Positions 18,061 through 27,126 of a stretch of 57,044 nt of DNA are shown piece after piece; position 1 is the first letter of the stretch, and each line of letters opens with the position of its first letter. The DNA is from an uncultured Collinsella sp. GTDB taxonomy: Bacteria; Actinomycetota; Coriobacteriia; Coriobacteriales; Coriobacteriaceae. The notes under the pieces were generated by a model. It was not told the origin of the DNA. It searched no databases and saw only the letters and a list, made by a program, of their open reading frames with translations. The position numbers and the translations under genes were made by a program. The stretch is from NCBI GenBank assembly GCA_902492235.1, contig CABUKS010000015.1:1-57044 (forward strand), in the 5' to 3' direction.

Positions 18061-18680
18061 TGATTTCCCAGCTCCACGGAACGCTTGTCGAGGCCACGAT
18101 GAGCTCTGCTGTCGTCGATGTGTCGGGCGTTGGCTTTGAGCTCGGCATTTCGGGCAGCACTGCGGCCACGTTGCCGACGCCCGGTGGCGAGGTCTGCCTC
18201 TACACGCGTATGCAGGTGCGCGAGGACGCCATGACACTTTTCGGTTTTTCCTCTAAGGATGAGCGCACGATGTTCGATCGGCTCGTGTCCGTCTCGGGCG
18301 TTGGCCCGCGCTTGGCGCTCGCCGTGCTTTCCACCTATACCGTGGGGCAATTGTATTCGCTGGTGATGGCCGAGGACGACAAGGGCATGGCCAAGGTACC
18401 CGGTGTGGGCAAAAAGACAGCTCAGCGCCTGATCCTGGAACTCAAGAGCACCTTTGCCAAGGATAAGGGCTTTGTGCCGGTCGACGTGATTCCCGGCCAG
18501 GTTGCGATGCCCGTGCCCGCTGCTGCTCCCTCGGCCATCGATGATGCCCGTGCGGCGCTCCTTTCCATGGGCTTTAGCCCGCAGGAGACCGATGTTGCCC
18601 TGAGCGGGTATGATGGGCAGAATATGCGTGTCGAGGATCTGCTCGGCGCGGCGCTTAAGCGACTCGGAATGGATGCGTGA
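18060..18680 (+). CDS. ruvA: Holliday junction branch migration protein RuvA
   Basis: Tetrameric junction-binding protein that recruits RuvB; 206 residues, typical. It has an N-terminal OB fold (MISQLHGTLVEA; VDVSGVGFEL), tandem helix-hairpin-helix motifs (VSVSGVGPRLALAVLS ~73-88; AKVPGVGKKTAQRLILELK ~107-125), an Ala/Pro linker, and a C-terminal RuvB-binding domain (ARAALLSMGFSPQETDVALS). ATG 18060 overlaps the ruvC stop; AGAGAGG lies upstream. It overlaps ruvB by one base. Confidence 0.95.
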   Translation: MISQLHGTLVEATMSSAVVDVSGVGFELGISGSTAATLPTPGGEVCLYTRMQVREDAMTLFGFSSKDERTMFDRLVSVSGVGPRLALAVLSTYTVGQLYSLVMAEDDKGMAKVPGVGKKTAQRLILELKSTFAKDKGFVPVDVIPGQVAMPVPAAAPSAIDDARAALLSMGFSPQETDVALSGYDGQNMRVEDLLGAALKRLGMDA

Positions 18681-19747
18681 TGTGGGAAGCCGATGACTCT
18701 CAGGACCTGTGGGCGACGCCCGGCAACTCGCCGGCGGCATCCATGGCGCACGGCGAGCGCATGGTGGGCTCGGAGCTGACGGCCGAGGATCTCGATGTCG
18801 ACCGCACTTTGCGCCCCCAGCGCCTGGACGATTACTGTGGCCAGGAGCACATCAAGCAGAGCCTACGCGTGTTGATCGAAGCGGCGCAGAGCCGTGGCGA
18901 GACGCTCGACCACGTGATTTTCTCGGGTCCTCCGGGCCTGGGCAAGACCACGCTGGCCACCGTTATCGCCAACGAGCTGGGCGCTCAGATCAAGACGACG
19001 AGTGGCCCTGCCATCGCGCGCACCGGCGACCTGGCGGCTATCCTTACCAACCTGCAGCCGGGTGACGTGCTGTTTATCGACGAGATCCACCGCCTCAACC
19101 GTTCGGTCGAGGAGGTCCTGTACCCCGCGATGGAGGACTTTGCCCTCGATATCGTGATTGGCAAGGGTCCGGCGGCGCGCTCGATTCGCCTGGATATCCC
19201 CAAGTTTACGCTGGTAGCGGCAACGACCCGCTCGGGCATGTTGACCGGCCCGTTGCGCGACCGCTTTGGCATTTCATATCGCCTGGATTACTACACGGTC
19301 GAGGAGCTCGCGCAGATTGTGACGCGCTCGGCGACTATCCTGGGCGTGACGATCGACCATCCCAGTGCACTCGAGATCGGCTCGCGTTCGCGCGGCACGC
19401 CACGTCTTGCCAACCGCCTTCTCAAGCGCGTGCGCGATTACGCACAGGTGCGCGGCAACGGCCCCATCGAGCTCGATATCTGCCGCCAGGCGCTCGAGTT
19501 CTTCGAGATCGACGAGCTCGGTCTGGACTGGATGGATATTCGTATCTTGGAGACGCTCGCCAAGACGTTCTCCGGTCGTGCCGTGGGACTTACGACCCTT
19601 GCCAGCGCGGTGGGCGAGGACCCGGGCACGCTCGAGGATGTCTATGAGCCCTATTTGCTGCAGTGCGGATTGATGATTCGTACGCCGCAGGGCCGTCAGG
19701 CAACCCTCCGCACCTTTGAGCACCTGGGGATTGAACCTACCGTTTAG
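18680..19747 (+). CDS. ruvB: Holliday junction branch migration ATPase RuvB
   Basis: AAA+ hexameric motor for branch migration; 355 residues. It shows the N-terminal RPQRLDDYCGQEHIKQSL, Walker A FSGPPGLGKTTLA (~76), Walker B LFIDEIHRLNR (~133), sensor I AATTRSGMLTGPLRDRFG (~178), and the C-terminal winged helix ending RTPQGRQATLRTFEHLG. ATG 18680 overlaps the last base of the ruvA stop; a GTG one codon earlier is possible. The N-terminal extension before the core (~35 residues) is longer than in E. coli. Confidence 0.96.
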   Translation: MWEADDSQDLWATPGNSPAASMAHGERMVGSELTAEDLDVDRTLRPQRLDDYCGQEHIKQSLRVLIEAAQSRGETLDHVIFSGPPGLGKTTLATVIANELGAQIKTTSGPAIARTGDLAAILTNLQPGDVLFIDEIHRLNRSVEEVLYPAMEDFALDIVIGKGPAARSIRLDIPKFTLVAATTRSGMLTGPLRDRFGISYRLDYYTVEELAQIVTRSATILGVTIDHPSALEIGSRSRGTPRLANRLLKRVRDYAQVRGNGPIELDICRQALEFFEIDELGLDWMDIRILETLAKTFSGRAVGLTTLASAVGEDPGTLEDVYEPYLLQCGLMIRTPQGRQATLRTFEHLGIEPTV

Positions 19748-19824
19748 GGCGTTTTGTTTTGGCGGGCTGTTGGACTATCGCTGGGCATCGGGTAAACATA
19801 TCGCCGTTCATCGGTTATGGAGCG

Positions 19825-19852
19825 TTTTACTATTGCGCGCCCGTGCTATGCT
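19825..19852 (+). promoter_or_regulatory. Possible promoter of fhs
   Basis: TTTTAC (19825-19830), 16-nt spacer, TATGCT (19847-19852), 41 nt before the fhs ATG. The -10 is good and the -35 is poor, so this is a weak prediction. Confidence 0.35.
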
Positions 19853-19892
19853 GAATTGGTCTTTTTCTCATTCGGTAACGAAAGGACCGCCC

Positions 19893-21560
19893 ATGCCTAC
19901 TGACATCGAAATCGCACGTTCTGTCACGCCGCTGCCTATTACCGAGGTGGCCAAGAACGCCGGCGTCGACGTTAAGCACCTTATTCCGTACGGCTTCGAC
20001 AAGGCTAAGGTCGACTATTCACTGCTCAACGAGCCGACTGATCACCAGGCCAAGCTCGTCCTCGTGACCGCTATCAACCCAACGCCTGCGGGCGAGGGCA
20101 AGACCACCACGACCATCGGTCTGGCCGACGGCCTGCGTCGTCGCGGCGTCAAGAGTGCCGTGGCCCTGCGCGAACCTTCGCTCGGCCCCGTCTTTGGCGT
20201 CAAGGGCGGTGCCGCTGGCGGCGGTTGGGCCCAGGTCATTCCCATGGAGGACATCAACCTGCACTTTACCGGCGACTTCCATGCCATCGGTGCTGCCAAC
20301 AACCTGCTGGCCGCCATGCTCGATAACCATATTCAGCAGGGCAACCAGCTCGGCATCGACGTTAAGCGCATCACCTGGAAGCGCGTTGTCGACATGAACG
20401 ACCGTCAGCTGCGCCACGTCATCGACGGCATTGGTGGCAAGGCCCAGGGCGTACCGCGCGAGGACGGCTTCGACATCACCGTTGCCTCCGAGGTCATGGC
20501 AATCCTGTGCCTGTCCACGAGCATCAACGACCTCAAGGAGCGCCTGGGCGAGATTGTCGTCGGCTATAGCTTTGCCGGCGAGCCCGTCCGCGCCCGCGAC
20601 CTTAAGGCTCAAGGCGCTATGGCCGCTCTGCTTAAGGACGCGCTCAAGCCCAACCTGGTCCAGACGCTCGAGGGTACGCCCGCGTTTGTCCACGGTGGCC
20701 CCTTTGCCAACATTGCTCATGGCTGCAACTCCATCATGGCTACGCGTATGGCTATGCGCTTTGGCGATGTTGCCATTACCGAGGCCGGCTTCGGTGCCGA
20801 TCTGGGTGCCGAGAAGTTCCTCGACATCAAGTGCCGCATGACGGGCGTTCGCCCCAGCGCCGTCGTGATCGTCGCGACCGCTCGTGCGCTTAAGTACAAC
20901 GGTGGCGTCGCCAAGGCCGACCTCAACGAGGAGAACCTCGAGGCACTCAAGGCTGGCATGCCCAACTTGCTGCGTCATGTCGACAACATCCAGAACGTTT
21001 ATGGTCTGCCCTGCGTGGTCGCCATCAACCGCTTCCCGACGGACACCGAGGCCGAGCTTGCTCTCATCGAGTCCGAGTGCCAGAAGCTCGGCGTCAACGT
21101 TAAGCTTTCCGAGGTCTGGGCCAAGGGCGGCGAGGGCGCGCTCGACCTGGCCGATGAGGTCATGCGTCTGATTGAGCAACCGAGCGAGCTCAAGTTTGCC
21201 TATGAGGACGGCGCTGATGTCGCTGATGCCCTCGAGGCCGTTGCCACCAAGGTCTACCGCGCCGACGGCGTTGACTTTACGCCGGCCGCCAAGCGCCAGC
21301 TCGCCGAGCTGCGCGAGAACGGCTTTGGCAACCTGCCGGTGTGCGTCGCCAAGACGCAGTACAGCTTTAGCGACAACGCCAAGGCCCTGGGCGCTCCCGA
21401 GAACTTCCGCATCACCGTGCGTGAGCTTAAGGTTTCCGCCGGCGCCCACTTTGTGGTCGCGCTGACCGGCAGCGTTCTGACCATGCCCGGCTTGCCCAAG
21501 GTTCCCGCGGCCGAGAACATCGACGTCGACAACGACGGCAACATCACCGGCCTGTTCTAA
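19893..21560 (+). CDS. fhs: Formate--tetrahydrofolate ligase
   Basis: Catalyses ATP-dependent formylation of tetrahydrofolate to 10-formyl-THF, feeding purine and one-carbon pools; 555 residues, family length. The nucleotide loop reads TPAGEGKTTTTIGLADGL (~65-82). Other conserved blocks are LREPSLGPVFGVKGGAAGGG, FTGDFHAIGAANNLLAA and FVHGGPFANIAHGCNS. The open frame runs far upstream through the end of ruvB, but GAAAGGA before ATG 19893 and family alignment fix the start. A strong terminator follows. Products of fchA and folD at 31-33 kb act on the next steps of the same pathway. Confidence 0.97.
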   Translation: MPTDIEIARSVTPLPITEVAKNAGVDVKHLIPYGFDKAKVDYSLLNEPTDHQAKLVLVTAINPTPAGEGKTTTTIGLADGLRRRGVKSAVALREPSLGPVFGVKGGAAGGGWAQVIPMEDINLHFTGDFHAIGAANNLLAAMLDNHIQQGNQLGIDVKRITWKRVVDMNDRQLRHVIDGIGGKAQGVPREDGFDITVASEVMAILCLSTSINDLKERLGEIVVGYSFAGEPVRARDLKAQGAMAALLKDALKPNLVQTLEGTPAFVHGGPFANIAHGCNSIMATRMAMRFGDVAITEAGFGADLGAEKFLDIKCRMTGVRPSAVVIVATARALKYNGGVAKADLNEENLEALKAGMPNLLRHVDNIQNVYGLPCVVAINRFPTDTEAELALIESECQKLGVNVKLSEVWAKGGEGALDLADEVMRLIEQPSELKFAYEDGADVADALEAVATKVYRADGVDFTPAAKRQLAELRENGFGNLPVCVAKTQYSFSDNAKALGAPENFRITVRELKVSAGAHFVVALTGSVLTMPGLPKVPAAENIDVDNDGNITGLF

Positions 21561-21585
21561 GTCTGCTGTCCATAGCTGCTAGCCC

Positions 21586-21623
21586 GCCCCGCCGTGCCTA
21601 CCAAGGCCCGGCGGGGCTTTTTT
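21586..21623 (+). terminator. Intrinsic terminator after fhs
   Basis: Stem gccccgccg / cggcggggc followed by six or more T residues; 25 nt after the fhs stop. Confidence 0.85.
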
Positions 21624-21741
21624 GATCCTTAGACCCGCGCACGTCTTGTAGATACCGACGGACTCTGCCCATCATAGGCTTTTACGCGGGTAGAATGCAT
21701 GGATAACTTGAGGCTCACGCGCGACGGAAAGGAATCGTTGC

Positions 21742-22734
21742 ATGGATCAGGACAAGACAACCGTGATGGGCGGCTACGGTTCCGCGCAGGCTGGCGATAG
21801 CGCCGATGCGACCCGCGTTGTTCCCAACCCCGGTTATGCCGACCCCGCCGCGACGCAGCCTTCTGCCGAGCCCACCCGGGTTATGGGCTATGGCGACACG
21901 GCGCAGGATTCTTACGCTACATCTTCGCAAGGCCCCTATGGCAACGCAGCTCCGGATCCGTTTGATTACGCGCCGCAGGATTCTTATGCTGCCTCGACGC
22001 CGAATCCCTATGATGACCTGCCGCAGAATCCCATTCCGCAGCCTCAGCAGACGACGTATATGCCTCGCACGGCGCAGCCTCGCTACGAGTCGCGCGAGCC
22101 GTATCGCGAGTACCCCAAGTCAATTCCGCAATATGGCGAGGACGAGGAGAAGAGGCCGTCGCGTTCGTCGAGCGTGATCAAGAAGATCCTCATCGTGCTG
22201 GCGATCTTCTTTGCGCTGTCGATTGTGTTTGCCATCGTGTCGGGCATGCTCAACAAGCGGGGGAGCTCAACGGCCGATACCGCTGCCGAGCAAACCGAGT
22301 CCGCCTCGTCTAGCACCGTCGATTTGAGCGATATCCCGGGGCAGTACTGGTCCAACGCCAAGAAGCTTCTCAAGTCGCGCGGCGCCGATCTTTCGAATGC
22401 CGTGGTCCTGACTGATGATGGCTCAACGCCCGTCATCGATGCCAACTGGGTCGTGACGTCTGCCTACTATAACGACAACGGTAACCTCGAGATTCAGCTC
22501 ACGCGCAAGGACGGCTCGTCGGGCAACACGTCCGGCGACCAGGGCGGCGCGGACAGCTCGAGTTCCAATACGCTGGAGGACTTGAGCAACAAGGCACAGG
22601 AGTTGGGAGACAAGGCGCAAGAGCTGGGCGACACGGCACAAAACCTGGGCGATACCGCGCAGAACTTGGGCGGCTTGGCGACGGATGCCTGGAACGCCCT
22701 GCAAAACGGCATCTCGGGCGCGCAGGGAAACTAG
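21742..22734 (+). CDS. Single-pass membrane protein with Pro/Tyr-rich cytoplasmic N-terminus
   Basis: 330 residues, not assigned to a named family. The first ~145 residues are disordered and rich in Pro, Tyr, Gln and Ala. Thr-Val motifs recur early (DKTTVMGGYG, DATRVVPNPG, EPTRVMGYGD). A single membrane helix (KKILIVLAIFFALSIVFAIV, ~147-166) precedes an extracellular Ser/Thr linker and a small folded domain (~193-255; DIPGQYWSNAKKLLKSRG, NGNLEIQLTRK) reminiscent of PASTA-like surface domains. The tail has a seven-residue repeat (AQELGDK, AQELGDT, AQNLGDT) likely to form an amphipathic helix. GGAAAGG precedes ATG 21742. Convergent with the CDF gene, 12 bp away. The topology is clear; the function is not. 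Confidence 0.7.
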   Translation: MDQDKTTVMGGYGSAQAGDSADATRVVPNPGYADPAATQPSAEPTRVMGYGDTAQDSYATSSQGPYGNAAPDPFDYAPQDSYAASTPNPYDDLPQNPIPQPQQTTYMPRTAQPRYESREPYREYPKSIPQYGEDEEKRPSRSSSVIKKILIVLAIFFALSIVFAIVSGMLNKRGSSTADTAAEQTESASSSTVDLSDIPGQYWSNAKKLLKSRGADLSNAVVLTDDGSTPVIDANWVVTSAYYNDNGNLEIQLTRKDGSSGNTSGDQGGADSSSSNTLEDLSNKAQELGDKAQELGDTAQNLGDTAQNLGGLATDAWNALQNGISGAQGN

Positions 22735-22746
22735 CTGTTAAGCAGG

Positions 22747-23931
22747 CTACAACTGCTCGGCCGGACGCTCGGGCGAGCTAAAGCCCGAATCAAACGTGAC
22801 GACGCACGAGACGTCGGGCCGGCGCTCGTGCACGATGCGCGTGACGAGCTCCAGCAGCTCCTCGTCGGATATGTCAAAGCCGTCGGGACGCACCAGGTCA
22901 AACGAAACGAACCCGTCGTGCTCGTGCAGGTCGTGGATGGAGAGCGCGGGATCGATCTGCATGACGCCGCGCTTGACCCAGCCGCGCAGGTCGTCGCCGG
23001 TGGTGGCGATGGGGTCGCAGTGCAGCGTGATATCGATGCCCATTTGGCGCTTGATGTCGTGCTCGATGGTGTCCAAAATCTCGTGGTGCTCAAATGCGTC
23101 GCCCTCGCCGGGCATCTCCACGTGGGCGCTGGCAAACTGACGACCGGGGCCGTAGTCGTGCACCATCAGGTCGTGTGTGCCCAAGACCTGCGGATAGGAC
23201 ATGATCTTATCGCGGATTGCCTGGACGAGCTTGGGGTCGGGCGCTTGCCCCAGCAACGGGCTGATGGCGTCGCGCACCAGGCCCATGCCGCTGATGCAGA
23301 TGAAGATGCCCACACCCAGGCCTGCCCAGCCATCGAGGTCAAAGCCGGTCGTCTGCGAAATAAGCGCCGCCACCAAGACCGAGCCCGAGGTGATGACGTC
23401 GTTTTTGGAGTCCTGTGCTGTGGCGATGAGCGTCTCCGAGTCGATGCGGTCGCCCAGCGTGCGGTTGAACGCGGCCATCCAGAGCTTAACGAGCATGGAC
23501 AAGACGAGGGCGGCTAAGGAGAGCACCGAATATGCAGTGGGGGAAGGTTTGATGATCTTGGTGACCGACTCGAGGATCAGGTTGATGCCGACGGCGCAGA
23601 CCAGGACGGCGACGAACAGGCCGGCTAGGTACTCATAGCGGCCGTGACCATAGGGGTGGCCTTCGTCTGCCGGGCGGCTGGCAAGGCGGAACCCGAGCAG
23701 GCTCACGATGTTGCTCGAGGCATCGGAGAGGTTGTTGAAAGCGTCGGCGATGAGGGAGACGGAGCCGGCGAGCAGGCCCGCGATGCCCTTGGCCAGGCAC
23801 AGGGTGATGTTGAGGCCAATGCAGATAAGGCTTGCGGCAAAGCCCGCGTTAGTGCGGCAAGATGTATCGACCGGCTCGCTTTCGCTGCCGGGAACAAGCA
23901 TATGTACCAGCCGATTTACAAATAGCATAGC
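22747..23931 (-). CDS. Cation diffusion facilitator family transporter (possibly Mn2+)
   Basis: Proton-coupled divalent metal exporter in the cytoplasmic membrane; 394 residues. Membrane helices start at ~25 (NAGFAASLICIGLNITLC). The TM2 metal site is DAFNNLSDASSN, followed by the family motif HPYGHGRYEY. The TM5 site is QDSKND, i.e. DxxxD rather than the HxxxD of zinc exporters, which in this family points to manganese. The cytoplasmic C-terminal domain (~210-300) has HDLMVHDYGPG and HVEMPGEGDAFEHHEI; the extra ~90 C-terminal residues extend beyond the minimal CDF fold. The frame opens at 24087, but GAGGA eight bases before ATG 23931 supports this start; 23949 is an alternative. Confidence 0.88.
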   Translation of the reverse strand, partial: AMLFVNRLVHMLVPGSESEPVDTSCRTNAGFAASLICIGLNITLCLAKGIAGLLAGSVSLIADAFNNLSDASSNIVSLLGFRLASRPADEGHPYGHGRYEYLAGLFVAVLVCAVGINLILESVTKIIKPSPTAYSVLSLAALVLSMLVKLWMAAFNRTLGDRIDSETLIATAQDSKNDVITSGSVLVAALISQTTGFDLDGWAGLGVGIFICISGMGLVRDAISPLLGQAPDPKLVQAIRDKIMSYPQVLGTHDLMVHDYGPGRQFASAHVEMPGEGDAFEHHEILDTIEHDIKRQMGIDITLHCDPIATTGDDLRGWVKRGVMQIDPALSIHDLHEHDGFVSFDLVRPDGFDISDEELLELVTRIVHERRPDVSCVVTFDSGFSSPERPAEQL

Positions 23932-24146
23932 GGTCGTCCTCACAATCATGTTTAAGGGGATAGTGTAGCTCGCGCGGGGGCGCCGTGCACCGATGCTCAG
24001 AAAATGCAGCAATAGTCTGCCGGTGCTAACGAGCGAGCCTTCTCGTCTGCCTGGGTGGTCCATTTTGGGCCACATGGGTATGGGCATGTGCCTGTTTGCT
24101 CGACATACTTAATGTCGACAGCCCCTGTGCAAAGGAGGACGTTTCC

Positions 24147-25484
24147 ATGGACGAGATGTTTGCCATTAAATGTCAAAACTGCGGCGGCCCTATGTACTCG
24201 CACCAAGCTAAGCGCAGCTTTGAGTGCGCCTATTGCGGCACGGTCGTTCCGTGGCAGGCGGACGCCGGAGAGCCCAAGAGCGCTTTGGGTATTCGCCATA
24301 CGCCGTTGACGGTGGTGGATGGACTGCTCAAACTCACGCATGTGTCGCAACTCGAGCGCCCGGAGGACCCGGACTGGTATTTCTTCAACGCGCACTGGCG
24401 CAATCAGTCGGTCCTGGAACATCTGCTGTGGGAGGATCGCGGCACGGCGCAAGAGTTCCAAGAGGTCACGCATGTGAGCATTCCTTGCCCCTTCTGCGGA
24501 GCGTCCTTTGAGGGCGAGTCAACGCAGCGCGTGTTTGAGTGCCCGTCCTGCGGCAACAAGATCGGCATTGCCGACCTGCTCAAGCCCGGTACCTTCAGCA
24601 AGCGTCTGACCATGGGCGTAGGTGCGGAGTATGTGCCGGAGCAGGGCATTCCCTGCGAAATCTCGCCGCAGCAGGCACGTGCCAACGCACTGCAGCTGGT
24701 GCGCCAGCATGCGGAAGCCTTTGCCGGGCACGACGTGGAAGATGCGATCCAAAACGACATGATGCTCTTCTATTTCCCCATGGCGCTGGCGGACCTGCGC
24801 ATGATGGCGAGCTTCCCGGGCAAGGGCCTGAGCAAGGAAACCCTGGTGTACTACGAGGTGCTCGACTGGGCGTATCCGAGGGCAAACTATCTGGATGTTC
24901 GACTTATGGGCATTTTGGAGCCGTGGGACTATGCCAAGGTTGGGCCGTTTGACCCTGCCATGCAGGAAGGCGACTTCCGCGTCGTCTCCGTCGATGCGTC
25001 TACCAAGGACCAGGTGGTCATTGATAAGTTGGCGCTCGACATTGCGGGCAACGACGCCGAGGCTGTACTGGGGCTCAATAAAAAGAGCATCCGCACCTGG
25101 GCGCGCAAGGCTCGCAAACACAAGGACGGTTTGGTGATGGTGCCGGTGTACTTTGTCGACCGTCCGGCGACGGATGGCCGCGATGGCGAGCAGGTGCGCA
25201 TCGCCGTGAACGGCCAGACGGGTCGTGCGGCAGCGGTAGTGTTTAGCGACAAGCGCGAGACGCATATCGTGGCGCCGCTCAACCCGAGCCTGCATCTGTC
25301 CGGCGAGAGCACCGTGCACGCCACGCCCGTCGAGGTCAAATACGTTAAATCGCCGTTCCTGTACCAGATCGTGCGCCGTGGAGGCGGCGAGCAACCGCGC
25401 CAGGTTGCAGCCGCCGTCGAGGGTTCCTACCGAGAAGAAATGCCCAAACGCCGCGGCCTGCTGGGTGCGCTATTTGGGAAGTAG
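24147..25484 (+). CDS. Protein with two N-terminal zinc ribbons (TFIIB-type zinc ribbon-containing)
   Basis: 445 residues. Two four-cysteine zinc ribbons are visible: CQNCGGPM...CAYCG (~9-32) and CPFCGASF...CPSCG (~115-135). The rest is a soluble mixed domain without a motif I recognise, ending in a basic tail (PKRRGLLGALFGK). Proteins of this layout occur widely in Coriobacteriia and Firmicutes without assigned function. AAAGGAGGAC places the start at ATG 24147 rather than at the upstream in-frame ATG 24096. Divergent from the CDF exporter, so the 215-bp region between them holds both promoters. Confidence 0.7.
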   Translation: MDEMFAIKCQNCGGPMYSHQAKRSFECAYCGTVVPWQADAGEPKSALGIRHTPLTVVDGLLKLTHVSQLERPEDPDWYFFNAHWRNQSVLEHLLWEDRGTAQEFQEVTHVSIPCPFCGASFEGESTQRVFECPSCGNKIGIADLLKPGTFSKRLTMGVGAEYVPEQGIPCEISPQQARANALQLVRQHAEAFAGHDVEDAIQNDMMLFYFPMALADLRMMASFPGKGLSKETLVYYEVLDWAYPRANYLDVRLMGILEPWDYAKVGPFDPAMQEGDFRVVSVDASTKDQVVIDKLALDIAGNDAEAVLGLNKKSIRTWARKARKHKDGLVMVPVYFVDRPATDGRDGEQVRIAVNGQTGRAAAVVFSDKRETHIVAPLNPSLHLSGESTVHATPVEVKYVKSPFLYQIVRRGGGEQPRQVAAAVEGSYREEMPKRRGLLGALFGK

Positions 25485-25908
25485 GGGAGCGGTGCCGGTT
25501 GTTGCCGTAACGTGATGGCCGGGGGTGCGGGGCGGCTCTCAGGAGTGCGGACTACCGTCTGATTGTTTGAGGGTGCCAGATGTAAATAAACAGTGGGGCG
25601 GCTGCAAAAGAGCCGCCCCACCGGGTAAAATCAGGTTGTACCGCGGAACCCGCTCCTCAGTCGGTCAACTTTGGAAGCGTGGGCACCGCAGGTGCTATCG
25701 TCTAAAGGGCCGGCTGCAACCGGCCCTTTTCTGTGGCAGCCAATGGACCCACATCAGACGAAGGCCGCGTCTTTGCCTGTCAGGTCACGCTCGCCAGCCA
25801 CGGCTAGAATGTCGTTGCCGGCGTCCATGACCGGTTTTGTTTCGTAGCAGCCGTTGCAACCGCGAGTGCGCCTGCGACGGCTGCTATGGTTTCGGTCGCA
25901 ACGTGCTG
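25485..25908. other. 424-bp intergenic region with hairpins and a T-box-like string
   Basis: There is no credible gene. It contains an 11-bp hairpin (gtggggcggct / agccgccccac, 25593-25619); the string aggttgtaccgcgga (25633-25647), one base from the T-box core GGTGGTACCGCGGA; a GGCACC/GGTGC hairpin (~25682-25694); and a terminator at 25706-25730. Downstream there is no plus-strand gene, so if this is a T-box leader it has been orphaned. Confidence 0.4.
25706..25730 (+). terminator. Intrinsic terminator
   Basis: agggccgg-ctgcaa-ccggccct followed by TTTT, plus-strand polarity, about 220 nt after the zinc-ribbon gene. It could end that transcript or be the terminator of the T-box-like leader. 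Confidence 0.65.
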
Positions 25909-26958
25909 CTACCCTTGCGTTTCGCCATTAGTCGCTTCGTTGATGGCGCGGTACTCGGCACTCAGCTCGCGCGCCAGCTCTTCCTTGCTTGGAAGATACG
26001 GCAGGTATTTGGCGGCAAACACTTGGTCGTTGTCTTCGGGCAGCGTGTACTCGACGATCGAATCGCTTTTGTCCGCGCAGAGCACGATGCCTATGGGCGG
26101 ATTGTCGCCTTCGTTCATGAGCTCGCGCGTGTAGTAGTTCACATACATTTGCATCTGGCCCAGGTCCTGATGCGTAAGATCGTCCGTCTTAAGGTCGATG
26201 AGCACGAAGCAGCGCATCAGATAGTTGTAAAAAACAAGGTCAATATAGAAATGGCGCCCATCAAAGGTGATGCGCTTTTGGCGCGCCTCGAAAGCGAAGC
26301 CACGGCCAAGCTCCAGCAGGAACTTCTGAAGATGCGTGATGAGCGCCTGCTCTAGATCGCTCTCACGAAACGTAGCATCGTCCGAGAAACCTAAAAACTC
26401 CAGTACATATGGGTCGCGGATGATATCCTCGGGGCGATGGGTCGGGGCGCTCTTTTGGATTTCCTGGGTGACGGCCTCTTTGTCTTTGCTGGCAAGTAGG
26501 CGCTCGCGGAACATGGTGTTGATCTGGCGTTCGAGCTGACGCGTGCTCCAGCGAGAATCGGCACATTCGTTCATGTACCATGTTCGAGCATCAGGGTCGG
26601 TTATACGCGATAACCTGCGGTAATGTGTCCAATTCAATTCGGAACGCAGCGCGTTCCGGATTGGGAACGCAAGATAAAACTGACGCATGTATCTTAAGCT
26701 TCTGGCGTTGAAGCCTCTGCCAAAATCCTTAGTCAATCTAACGGCAAGTTCGTCGATCAGTGCATCGCCATACTTGGCGCGCTCCTCTCCGCCCTGTTCA
26801 TCAACAATACTCTTGCCGATCTCCCAATATGCCCCAACCATCGCAAAGTTAACGGCGGTATAGGCCTTGTCGCGAGCGGCGTTGAGAATCGAGGAGACCT
26901 GCTTGTAAAAACCTTCGGGCACGATTGCCGATTCTCCACGGTTTACCAGTTCACCCAT
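25909..26958 (-). CDS. PDDEXK nuclease domain protein (DUF1016/YhcG family)
   Basis: 349 residues matching the YhcG family: an N-terminal helical DUF1016 domain (YWEIGKSIVDEQ, RSLRYMRQFYLAFP) followed by a PD-(D/E)XK nuclease fold. In the second half, LGRGFAFEARQKRI, FYIDLVFYNYLMRCFVLIDL and KTDDLTHQDLGQMQMYV give the nuclease acidic residues and lysine (~235-275). Family members are accessory genes often found near restriction-modification or other defence loci; here it stands alone between two intergenic repeat regions and next to two damaged genes. Starts at ATG 26958 (a GTG one codon upstream is possible); the ribosome site is weak (AGAGGAAAG is about 18 nt upstream). Confidence 0.88.
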   Translation of the reverse strand: MGELVNRGESAIVPEGFYKQVSSILNAARDKAYTAVNFAMVGAYWEIGKSIVDEQGGEERAKYGDALIDELAVRLTKDFGRGFNARSLRYMRQFYLAFPIRNALRSELNWTHYRRLSRITDPDARTWYMNECADSRWSTRQLERQINTMFRERLLASKDKEAVTQEIQKSAPTHRPEDIIRDPYVLEFLGFSDDATFRESDLEQALITHLQKFLLELGRGFAFEARQKRITFDGRHFYIDLVFYNYLMRCFVLIDLKTDDLTHQDLGQMQMYVNYYTRELMNEGDNPPIGIVLCADKSDSIVEYTLPEDNDQVFAAKYLPYLPSKEELARELSAEYRAINEATNGETQG

Positions 26959-27126
26959 CACTGTCGCCCCACTTTCCTCTTGTGGAATGCATCTTTATCG
27001 AATTTAGTTTAAAGCCTCGCGCGGACACGAATTACTGTGCTGTTTGGCACCTTCGCATGGGGGCCTTGCGGCGACTAAAATGTGACCATAGTGACAGTTT
27101 TAGCGAACCCCACGGGAGTGACGCGT

